A stretch of DNA of 64,000 nt from NCBI GenBank assembly GCA_020638735.1, contig JACKHZ010000012.1, positions 493,962-557,961 on the forward strand. The letters are read 5' to 3'. Source of the stretch: Planctomycetota bacterium. GTDB taxonomy: Bacteria > Planctomycetota > UBA1135 > UBA2386. A model generated the notes under the pieces. The model did not search any database and had not been told where the DNA came from. It worked only from the letters and a program-made list of their open reading frames with translations. Of this stretch, positions 36,345-43,686 are shown piece by piece (the stretch's first letter is position 1; the number at the start of each line of letters is the position of its first letter). A program made the position numbers and the translations under genes.

Positions 36345-37046
36345 ATGAGCGACGAGCCGCTGATCGTGGGCAAGGGCCTCAACCCGCGCACCGTGCGCAC
36401 CGCGCAGGGGCAGGTGAAGGTGCCCGACGACTGGGACCTGCTGCCGCCCGGCGACGCGGCGTTGACGCGGCGCGTCAAGGCCGAGGGCGCGTGCTGGGTG
36501 ATGCAGGAGAAGAAGGGCCGCAAGGTGTTCGGTCATGGCGTCTGGGCGCCGCTGGAGCGAATCGAGCGGCTGCGCGCCGAGCTCGAGGAGGAGCGTCAGG
36601 ACCCGGCCTACACCAAGAAGCTCGAGGCCGGTCGCGCGCGGCGCGCGGCCGAGCAGGTCGAATACGTCGAGGACTTCCGCGGCGCCGTGCGCACGTTCCT
36701 CCGCTTCGCGCCGCGCTACGACGCGCTCGCCGAGCAGTTGGCCACGGCGGTGACGCAGCATGCGACGCCGGTCGGCAGCGGCACCGTCGCCCGCACCGAG
36801 CGCATCCCGATCGAGCAGCGGGCCTCGGCGGCGGTGATCGCCTGGCTGCGCCACCAGACCACCGCCTACGACTCGATGACGATCGCGCGCGTCAAGGGTC
36901 GCCGTCGGGAGGTGCGGCGCGAGCTCGCCGAGCAGTCCAAGGTGCTGTTGTCGCGCTACCGTCGCGGCGACGACGTCGACGCGGCGTCGTGCCCGTTGGC
37001 GCGGGCGCTCGGCGGGGGTGGCGCCGCGACTACGTCGATCGGCTGA
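36345..37046 (+). CDS. DUF2293 domain protein
   Basis: The 233-residue cytoplasmic protein has the C-terminal stretch RASAAVIAWLRHQTTAYDSMT and RREVRRELAEQSKVLLSRYRRG, which match the DUF2293 pattern (xAVxAxIRHxxTxYD followed by an Arg-rich helix). The N-terminal half is charged and partly coiled (ERLRAELEEERQDP), with a short basic region RRVKAEG. DUF2293 proteins have no established function; nucleic-acid binding is only a guess from the Arg-rich helix. The C-terminus is Gly/Ala-rich and probably disordered. Confidence 0.82.
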   Translation: MSDEPLIVGKGLNPRTVRTAQGQVKVPDDWDLLPPGDAALTRRVKAEGACWVMQEKKGRKVFGHGVWAPLERIERLRAELEEERQDPAYTKKLEAGRARRAAEQVEYVEDFRGAVRTFLRFAPRYDALAEQLATAVTQHATPVGSGTVARTERIPIEQRASAAVIAWLRHQTTAYDSMTIARVKGRRREVRRELAEQSKVLLSRYRRGDDVDAASCPLARALGGGGAATTSIG

Positions 37047-37093
37047 GGTGGGGGAGGTGGTCGCGGGAGATTTCCGATCCCGCCCGACAGGTT

Positions 37094-37113
37094 TTGTGAG
37101 TGAGCGCTCACAA
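37094..37113. promoter_or_regulatory. TetR-type operator palindrome
   Basis: TTGTGAG-TGAGCG-CTCACAA has perfect 7-bp arms, and its centre contains the 10-bp palindrome TGAGCGCTCA. It lies directly before the ATG at 37121 of a TetR-family gene and overlaps an alternative GTG start. This is the layout of an autoregulatory TetR operator. Confidence 0.7.
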
Positions 37114-37120
37114 TACGGCC

Positions 37121-37720
37121 ATGCCCCGCCCGAGCACCGCCGACGAACGCCGCCGCCTGCTGCTGCCGACCATCGCCCAGGCGTTCGCGCGCACCGGCTA
37201 CAACCGCGCCACCACCGCCGAGCTGGCGGGCGCCTGCGGCGTGCCGGAGAACACGCTGTTCCGGCTGTGGGGCGGCAAGAAGGGCATGTACCTCGCCGCG
37301 CTCGACCACCTCTACGAACGCACGGTCGACGGCTGGGCGCGTTACCTCGCCGCGCCCGCGGCCGGTCCTGACGCAGCGTCCGCAGCGTCGCGGCTGCTCG
37401 CCTACGAGGGCGAGCACTACGGCGAGCACGGCCTCTACCGCATCATCTTCACCGGGCTCGACGAGATCGACGACCCGGACATCAAGAAGGCGCTGCGCGC
37501 GATGTATCGCCGCTTCCACGCGTTCCTGACCGAACGCATTGCCGAGCACCGCGGTGAGGAACCCGCCGCCGCGCGCACCGCGCTGCTGGCCTGGGCCGTG
37601 ATCGGCATGGCCACCGTCGCCGGCATCGGCCGTGAGCTGCGACTCGTCACGCGGCAGCAGCAGCGCGAGCTGTTCGGCGAGGTCGGCCGCGCGCTGCTCG
37701 ACCTGCACGAGACCCCCTGA
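37121..37720 (+). CDS. TetR/AcrR-family transcriptional regulator
   Basis: The 199-residue protein has the N-terminal TetR helix-turn-helix (AFARTGYNRATTAELAGACGVPENTLFRLWGGKKGMYL). The ligand-binding helices continue to the end. The ATG at 37121 is preferred over the GTG at 37100, because the GTG lies inside the operator palindrome. It probably represses itself and perhaps the following lipoprotein gene, 39 bp downstream of its stop. The inducer is unknown. Confidence 0.92.
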   Translation: MPRPSTADERRRLLLPTIAQAFARTGYNRATTAELAGACGVPENTLFRLWGGKKGMYLAALDHLYERTVDGWARYLAAPAAGPDAASAASRLLAYEGEHYGEHGLYRIIFTGLDEIDDPDIKKALRAMYRRFHAFLTERIAEHRGEEPAAARTALLAWAVIGMATVAGIGRELRLVTRQQQRELFGEVGRALLDLHETP

Positions 37721-37759
37721 ATCACTGCCAGAGATCCCGTTCGTTTGGAGAAGACCAAG

Positions 37760-38266
37760 ATGACCCCGTTCCGCACCGTTTCGTTGTTCACCCTGTTGTC
37801 GATCGCCGCCTGCAGTTCGCCGCAGGAGGTTCCTGTCGCGCCGTCGGGAGGGGGCGCGGTCGCCGCCGTCGGCACCTATGACCCGCGCGCCGTCTGCATC
37901 GCCTACGTCAACGGCCCGTTGTTCCAGAAGTGGGCCAACGAGCAGAAGGCCGCGCACGACGCCGCCAAGGCGAAGGGCGACACCGCCACCTGCGCCGCGA
38001 TCGAGAAGACCATGCAGTCGACGCAGGCGCGCTTCCACGAGCAGGCGTTCTCCGGCGGCGACGTCGACGACATCCTCGCCGTGGTCGCCGACGCGGTGGC
38101 CAAGGTCTGCGCCGACGTCGGCGTCGTGCGGGTCGAGAAGGTCAACCAGGCGCGCGCGGCCGGCGTCGCGACCGTCGACGTCACGGCGGAGCTGGTGGAC
38201 GTGTTCGAGCCGAGCGAGAAGGGGCGCGGCTGGATCGCCGACCTGAAGGACCGGCCGCTGAAGTAG
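37760..38266 (+). CDS. Lipoprotein with OmpH/Skp-like charged helices
   Basis: The 168-residue product has signal and lipobox (TLLSIAAC) and a good ribosome site (GGAG at 37747-37750); a TTG at 37745 in the same frame is less likely. After a Ser/Pro/Gly-rich linker comes a helical domain (KWANEQKAAHDAAKAKGD and EKTMQSTQARFHEQAF). This resembles the coiled arms of OmpH/Skp chaperones, although shorter. The last part (VRVEKVNQARAAGVATVDVTAELVDVF) is a short alpha/beta tail. It may be regulated by the adjacent TetR protein. The resemblance to Skp is weak. Confidence 0.75.
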   Translation: MTPFRTVSLFTLLSIAACSSPQEVPVAPSGGGAVAAVGTYDPRAVCIAYVNGPLFQKWANEQKAAHDAAKAKGDTATCAAIEKTMQSTQARFHEQAFSGGDVDDILAVVADAVAKVCADVGVVRVEKVNQARAAGVATVDVTAELVDVFEPSEKGRGWIADLKDRPLK

Positions 38267-38290
38267 GCTCGGCGGCGAGCGCGGGAATGG

Positions 38291-38310
38291 GAGGCGGTCC
38301 GCGCCGCCTC
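38291..38310 (+). terminator. Hairpin after the lipoprotein gene
   Basis: GAGGCGG-TCCGCG-CCGCCTC gives a perfect 7-bp stem with a 6-nt loop, 24 bp after the stop at 38266. There is no T-run. Confidence 0.45.
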
Positions 38311-38375
38311 ATGTCGGGTGCGCCGTAAAGCTGTTCCAGGTAATGACGTATGTTGCAGGCGGCTGACCTATACCG

Positions 38376-38407
38376 ATGTTATCGAAGTTTGCGTCTGGCG
38401 ATAACAT
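38376..38407. promoter_or_regulatory. Inverted repeat ATGTTATCG/CGATAACAT, probable operator
   Basis: Perfect 9-bp arms are separated by 14 nt, in a stretch of about 90 bp that is far more AT-rich than anything else in the window. The right arm covers the place of a -35 box for the ATPase gene. It is a good candidate for a dimeric repressor site. Confidence 0.55.
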
Positions 38408-38419
38408 TGCAAAGATGCT

Positions 38420-38425
38420 TATAAA
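38420..38425 (+). promoter_or_regulatory. Candidate -10 TATAAA of the ATPase gene
   Basis: TATAAA ends six bases before the GTG at 38432, again giving the leaderless spacing. It is the most AT-rich -10-like element in the window. Confidence 0.45.
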
Positions 38426-38431
38426 CAGGTC

Positions 38432-39625
38432 GTGGATCCCATCCTCAACCCCTACGCCCCGGGGGCCGGCACGCCGCCGCCTGAGCTCGCCGGCCGCGAT
38501 GCGCTCTTCGAGCAGGTTCGGGTCGGGCTGGCCCGCCTGCGCCGGAAGTTGCCCACCAAGAGTGTGATGCTGGTCGGGCTGCGGGGTGTGGGGAAGACGG
38601 TTCTGCTCGATCGCATGCGCGCCGACGCCGAGCGCGAAGGGGTGCATGCCTTGCGCATCGAGGCGCCAGAGGGGCGTTCGCTGCCGGCGTTGTTGGCACC
38701 CCAGCTTCGCCAGTCGCTGCTGCAGCTGAGCCGGACCGCCGCGGCCCGTTCGCTGGCCGACCGGGCGTTGCGCGCGCTCGCTGGTTTCGCCAAGGCGCTG
38801 AAGGTGAAGTACGGCGACATCGAGGTCGGCATCGACTTGGAGCCGGAGAAGGGGCTCGCCGACAACGGCGACCTCGAGCACGACCTGCAGGCATTGCTCG
38901 AAGCGGCTGGGCAAGCTGCGCAAGGTGCGGGCACTGCGTTGGTGATGTTCATCGACGAACTGCAGTACGTGCCGGAGGAGCAATTGGCGGCGTTGATCAC
39001 GGCGCTGCATCGTTGCGGTCAGCGGCAGTTGCCGGTCACCCTGGTGGGGGCCGGGCTTCCCCAGCTGCCGGGCCGCATGGGCAGGGCCAAGTCGTATGCG
39101 GAACGTCTGTTCGACTTCCCGACGGTCGGCGCGCTCGATGACGACGCGGCCAGGATCGCGCTCACCAAGCCGGCCGCGCAGAACGGCATCGCGTTCACCG
39201 ATGCGGGGGTCCAGGCGATCCTCGAGAAGACCAAGGGCTACCCCTACTTCCTGCAGGAGTGGGGCAAGCACGTCTGGGATGTCGCCCAGGCCTCGCCGAT
39301 CGATGTGGACGATGTGGCGGCAGCGAGCCGGCTCGCGACGGCCGCGCTCGACGAGAGCTTCTTCCGGGTGCGGTTCGATCGCTTGACGCCGTCCGAGAAG
39401 CGCTACCTGCGCGCGATGGCTGCGATCGGGCCTGGGCCGCATCGTTCGGGCGACATCGCCGAGGTGCTCGGCAAGAAGGTCTCGGCGCTGGCGCCAGCGC
39501 GCGCGAAGCTGATCGAGAAGGGCATGGTGTGGAGCCCGAGCCACGGTGACACGGCGTTCACGGTGCCGCTGTTCGATCAGTTCATGCAGCGCATCATGCC
39601 GGGCGACGACTGGCGCCAGGCGTAG
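38432..39625 (+). CDS. AAA-type ATP-binding protein (NPYAPG family)
   Basis: The 397-residue protein starts with NPYAPGAGTPPPELAGRD, the hallmark N-terminus of a family of stand-alone ATPases widespread in actinobacteria and scattered elsewhere. The Walker A motif is GLRGVGKT (49-56) and Walker B MFIDE (Asp175, Glu176). The C-terminal half has the winged-helix-like stretch LTPSEKRYLRAMAAIG and SGDIAEVLGKKVSALAPARAKLIEKGMV, as in Orc1/Cdc6- or MalT-like ATPases. Codons ending in T, A or TTG are more frequent than in neighbouring genes, and the leader is AT-rich, which hints at horizontal acquisition. The function of the family is not established; ATP-dependent DNA or regulatory roles are possible. 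Confidence 0.88.
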   Translation: MDPILNPYAPGAGTPPPELAGRDALFEQVRVGLARLRRKLPTKSVMLVGLRGVGKTVLLDRMRADAEREGVHALRIEAPEGRSLPALLAPQLRQSLLQLSRTAAARSLADRALRALAGFAKALKVKYGDIEVGIDLEPEKGLADNGDLEHDLQALLEAAGQAAQGAGTALVMFIDELQYVPEEQLAALITALHRCGQRQLPVTLVGAGLPQLPGRMGRAKSYAERLFDFPTVGALDDDAARIALTKPAAQNGIAFTDAGVQAILEKTKGYPYFLQEWGKHVWDVAQASPIDVDDVAAASRLATAALDESFFRVRFDRLTPSEKRYLRAMAAIGPGPHRSGDIAEVLGKKVSALAPARAKLIEKGMVWSPSHGDTAFTVPLFDQFMQRIMPGDDWRQA

Positions 39626-39705
39626 GCCTCCTCCCACGATTGGGCGAGGGTTGTGGAACGAGCGGGTTCCGTGCGCCGCCGCCGCCGCTACGCTGCTCCG
39701 CCGTC

Positions 39706-41430
39706 ATGCGTCTCAGCCAGATCCTGATCTCGACCCTGCGCGACGATCCCGCCGACGCGGAGATCCCGAGCCACCGCCTGCTCGCGCGCGCCGGCTTCAT
39801 CGTCAAGACCGCCGCCGGCGTCTACACCTACGCGCCGCTGATGTGGCGGGTGGTGAAGAAGTTCGCGCAGATCGTGCGCGAGGAGCTCGACCGCGAGGGC
39901 GCCAACGAGGTCATGTTGCCGATCATCCAGCCGAAGGAGCTGTGGGTGTCGAGCGGGCGTTGGGACCGCTACGTGACCGACGGCATCATGTTCTCGCTGA
40001 AGGACCGCAAGGGCAGCGACATGTGCCTCGGGCCGACGCACGAGGAGGTGATGACCGCCTACGTCGACGCGCAGGTCAACAGCTACAAGCAGCTGCCGGT
40101 CAACTGCTACCAGATCCAGGACAAGTTCCGCGACGAGATCCGGCCGCGCTTCGGCCTGATGCGCGGGCGCGAGTTCATCATGATGGACGCCTACTCGTTC
40201 GACGCCGATCAGGCGGGGCTCGACGAGGCCTACCAGAAGATGCGCCGCGCCTACTGCCGCATCTTCGAGCGCTGCGGTGTCGAGTACACCGTCGTGCAGG
40301 CCGACTCGGGCGCGATCGGCGGCGCCGGCAGCGAGGAGTTCATGGTCATCGCCGACTCGGGCGAGGACGCGATCCTGTTCTGCCGCGAGAGCGGCTACGC
40401 GGCCAACGTCGAGAAGGCGCAGAGCCAGCTGCCCGCAGCGCCGGGCGGCGGCGAGGCGAAGGCGCTGGAGAAGCACAGCACGCCCGACGTCAAGACGGTC
40501 GCGCAGCTCGAAGCGTTCTTCCCCGGCCAGGTCGCCGGCCGCATGGCCAAGACCGTGCTCTACCACGTGACGTGGAAGAACAAGGAGAAGGTCGTCGCGG
40601 TGATGATGCGCGGCGACCTCGAGATCAACGAGGTCAAGCTGACCAACGCGCTCGACGCGCTGACGGTGCGGCTGGCGACCGAGGACGAGATCAAGGCCGC
40701 GACCGGCGCCGAGGTCGGCTTCGCCGGCCCGGTCGGGCTGCCCGACGAGGTGCCGCTGCTCGCCGACGAGTCGCTGCAGGGCGTCACCAACCTGCTGACC
40801 GGCTGCAACGAGACCGGCTTCCACTGCCTCAACGTCAACCTCGGCCGCGATTGCCGCATGCCGTCGTTCAAGGAGCTGCGCACCGCGCGCGCCGGTGAGG
40901 GCTGCCCGATCAGCGGCAAGCCGCTCGAGCAGGCGCGCGGCATCGAGGTCGGGCACATCTTCAAGCTCGGCACCAAGTACTCGAAGGCGATGGGCGCGAC
41001 CTTCATGGACCAGGGCGGCAAGCCGACCCCGTTCGTGATGGGCTGCTACGGCATCGGCGTGTCGCGCACGCCGGCCGCGGCGATCGAGCAGCACTTCGAC
41101 GACAAGGGCATGGTCTGGCCGGTCGCGATCGCGCCGTTCGAGTGCGTGGTGGCGATGCTCGACCCCAAGCGCGACGAGCAGCAGCAGCTCGCGACGCAGC
41201 TCTACGACCAGCTGCGCGCCGATGGCGTCGACGTCTGCCTCGACGACCGCGCGATGTCGCCGGGCGCCAAGTTCAAGGACCTCGAGCTGATCGGCGTGCC
41301 GGTGCAGGTGTTCGTCGGCCGCAAGGCGGGCGAAGGCCAGGTCGAGTTCCTGGTGCGCAAGGGCATGCAGAAGAGCGAGTGCGCGGCCACCGACGTGCGC
41401 GCCAATGTGCTCGCTGCGCTCGGTCGGTGA
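39706..41430 (+). CDS. proS: Prolyl-tRNA synthetase, bacterial type
   Basis: The 574-residue enzyme charges tRNA-Pro. Class II motifs are clear: motif 1 around LPIIQP, motif 2 around FRDEIRPRFGLMRGREFIMMDAYSF, and motif 3 with GIGVSRTPAAAIEQ. The YbaK-like editing insertion lies between (KTVLYHVTWKNKEKVVAV, LINEV-like DLEINEVKL, GFAGPVGL), which removes mischarged alanine. The C-terminal anticodon-binding domain ends with VQVFVGRKAGEG. The length agrees with the bacterial type (about 570). The ATG at 39706 is used; a TACGCT hexamer sits 11 bp before it. It is followed by a polyproline-containing gene. Confidence 0.97.
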   Translation: MRLSQILISTLRDDPADAEIPSHRLLARAGFIVKTAAGVYTYAPLMWRVVKKFAQIVREELDREGANEVMLPIIQPKELWVSSGRWDRYVTDGIMFSLKDRKGSDMCLGPTHEEVMTAYVDAQVNSYKQLPVNCYQIQDKFRDEIRPRFGLMRGREFIMMDAYSFDADQAGLDEAYQKMRRAYCRIFERCGVEYTVVQADSGAIGGAGSEEFMVIADSGEDAILFCRESGYAANVEKAQSQLPAAPGGGEAKALEKHSTPDVKTVAQLEAFFPGQVAGRMAKTVLYHVTWKNKEKVVAVMMRGDLEINEVKLTNALDALTVRLATEDEIKAATGAEVGFAGPVGLPDEVPLLADESLQGVTNLLTGCNETGFHCLNVNLGRDCRMPSFKELRTARAGEGCPISGKPLEQARGIEVGHIFKLGTKYSKAMGATFMDQGGKPTPFVMGCYGIGVSRTPAAAIEQHFDDKGMVWPVAIAPFECVVAMLDPKRDEQQQLATQLYDQLRADGVDVCLDDRAMSPGAKFKDLELIGVPVQVFVGRKAGEGQVEFLVRKGMQKSECAATDVRANVLAALGR

Positions 41431-41557
41431 AGCACCGCGTGCGACATCGCCCACAGCAAGATCGGTACGGCACGGAAATCCGCTGCCGCGGGTGATGCCT
41501 CGCGGGGCGTCAGGACTAGAGCCCCAGCCCTCGAGTCCGAACCCCCGGAGAGTTCGC

Positions 41558-43675
41558 ATGCTGTGCAGCCGTCCCGTGCGGGCGCGTGCCACGCTGGCCG
41601 CGTCGGTGTTGATGCTCGCGACCGAAGCGCTCGCGCATGGCGGCCAGTACATTCCGCCGCCGCCGCCGCCCCCGGTGCCGCCTCACGCTGGGCCCGGTGG
41701 GGGTGGGTATGGCGGTCCTGGCGATGTGACGCCGGGCGGCGGCGGGCCGCGCACGCCCGGCCCGGTCGGGCCGTCGGCGCCGGCGCCGAGCGCGCCGGGT
41801 CGCGCGCTGCCGGCGACGACTGGCGGCCCGGCGCCGATGCCCGTTCCGGCCACGGGGGGGCCGACCGGGCCTACGGCCGGCGGTCCGGCAGCGCCAGGGG
41901 CGGCCGGCCCGACCACCGGTCCGGGCGGCATCGTCATCGAGGAGGACTTCACCGCCTGGCACTACTGGTGGGAGTTCAACAAGAACCCCTACCTCGCCTT
42001 GCGCGCGCAGGCGCGCGGCGCGGTGCAGTCCGGCAGCGACGACTTCTACCTGGGCGCGACGCGACGGCCGGCGGCGACCGGGTTGGAGCGGGTGTCGGCG
42101 GACCAGGCGATCCAGCTGGTGCTGCCGGCGTTGAAGAAGGCGATCGACGGCACCGAGCAACGCGACGTGACCTCGGCGTGTCTGGTGGCGATGGCCAAGA
42201 TCGGCCTCGATCACCCGCAGTTCGAGCTGGTGGACGTGTTCTCCCAGCGTCTGCAACGCGCCGATCAGGAGGTGCGCGAGACCGCCGCGTTGGCGCTGGG
42301 GGTGGCCGGCCAGGCCGACGAGCGCGCGCTGTCGCTGCTGGAGGGCCTGGCCCGCGACGACTCGATCGGACGCGCGGCGCGCGGCGGCGACGTCGACGGA
42401 CGCACGCGTGCGTTCGCCCTCTACGGGCTCGGGCTGTGCGCGCGCGACTGCGACGACGTCGCCGTCAAACAGCGCGCGTTCGCGGTCGCCCGCGACCTGC
42501 TGCAGCAGCGAGGGCTCGCCGACCGCAACGTCCGGGTCGCCGCCGTGCAGGCTTGCGGCCTGCTCGCGGCCGACGGGCGGGACTACCACAGCGCGCGGCT
42601 GCGCGACGAGGCGCGGCGGCTGCTGCAGGACTACTTCGTCGCGTCGCTGGGAGCCGGCGAAGAGTGGGTGCAGGCGCACTGCCCGACGGCGTTGGCGCGG
42701 CTGGCGAGCGAGCGCGAACGTCCGGCGTTGCGGCAGCTGCTCCTCGGCGAGCTGACCGTGCGTCGCGAGCGGCAGCGCGGCAACGTCGTGACCCAGTCGT
42801 GCGCGATCGCGCTCGGCCGGCTGTGCGCGCCGTTCGTCGAGGCGGCGTCCGAGGACGCCGAGGCGAGCCGCGCGCTGCTCGAGGTCGCACGCGAGCACCC
42901 CGACGCGATGACGCGGTACTTCGCGCTGATGTCGCTGGCGCGCATCGGTGGGGCGCAGAACCGCGCCGCGCTGCTGAAGGAGTTCGACCGTGCGCGCAAG
43001 TCGCAGCACAAGCCCTGGTGCGCGCTGGCGCTCGGCGTGCTGGCCCACACCGCGCACCGCGACGGTCACGCCGCGGATCGGCTGATCGTCGACACCCTGC
43101 GCGACGAACTCGACGACGCGCGCGCGCCCGAGCTGGTCGGGGCGCTGGGGATCGGCCTCGGTCTCGCCGGCGGCGTCGAGGCCAGCGCGGCGATGCTCGA
43201 TCGGCTGCGCAGCGACGTGCAGAAGGAGCGCATGGCCGGCTACCTGTGCATCGGCCTCGCGCTGCTCGGTGACCCGGCGGTCGTGCCCGAGCTGCGCGCC
43301 GTCGTCGCGGTGGCCGGCCGGCGTCCCCAGCTGTTGCTGCAGGCCGCACGCGCGCTGGGCCGGCTCGGCGACCAGGGCGTCACCCCGCTGCTGATCGAGC
43401 GCATGACCGGCGACGGCGCCAACCTCGTCGTGCTCGCAGCGTGCTCGAGCGCGCTCGGGCAGATCGGCGACCGCCGCTCGCTCGAGCCGCTGCTCGCCAT
43501 GCTCGCCGACAAGTCGCTCGGTTCGCTGCCGCGCGCGTTCGCCGCGGCGGCGCTCGGCGGCGTCTGCGACCGCCGCGATCTGCCGTGGAACACGCCGATC
43601 ATGGTCGACGTGAACTACCGCGCGTCGGTCGAGACCCTGACCGACCAGCGCGCCGGCGTGCTCGACCTGCTGTAG
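41558..43675 (+). CDS. Secreted HEAT-repeat protein with proline-rich linker
   Basis: The 705-residue product has a signal peptide ending EALAHGG, a run of seven prolines, and a Pro/Gly/Ala-rich disordered linker to about residue 125. From there to the end are HEAT-like helical repeats (AALALGVAGQADERALSLLEGLA, ARALGRLGDQGVTPLLIERM, SSALGQIGDRRSLEPLLAMLAD). They form a solenoid scaffold. A Shine-Dalgarno GGAG lies 7 nt before the ATG at 41558. The seven-proline run would need elongation factor P for smooth translation (established knowledge). Binding partners are unknown. Its stop is 11 bp from the convergent kinase gene. Confidence 0.85.
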   Translation: MLCSRPVRARATLAASVLMLATEALAHGGQYIPPPPPPPVPPHAGPGGGGYGGPGDVTPGGGGPRTPGPVGPSAPAPSAPGRALPATTGGPAPMPVPATGGPTGPTAGGPAAPGAAGPTTGPGGIVIEEDFTAWHYWWEFNKNPYLALRAQARGAVQSGSDDFYLGATRRPAATGLERVSADQAIQLVLPALKKAIDGTEQRDVTSACLVAMAKIGLDHPQFELVDVFSQRLQRADQEVRETAALALGVAGQADERALSLLEGLARDDSIGRAARGGDVDGRTRAFALYGLGLCARDCDDVAVKQRAFAVARDLLQQRGLADRNVRVAAVQACGLLAADGRDYHSARLRDEARRLLQDYFVASLGAGEEWVQAHCPTALARLASERERPALRQLLLGELTVRRERQRGNVVTQSCAIALGRLCAPFVEAASEDAEASRALLEVAREHPDAMTRYFALMSLARIGGAQNRAALLKEFDRARKSQHKPWCALALGVLAHTAHRDGHAADRLIVDTLRDELDDARAPELVGALGIGLGLAGGVEASAAMLDRLRSDVQKERMAGYLCIGLALLGDPAVVPELRAVVAVAGRRPQLLLQAARALGRLGDQGVTPLLIERMTGDGANLVVLAACSSALGQIGDRRSLEPLLAMLADKSLGSLPRAFAAAALGGVCDRRDLPWNTPIMVDVNYRASVETLTDQRAGVLDLL

Positions 43676-43686
43676 GACGCCGCCGC

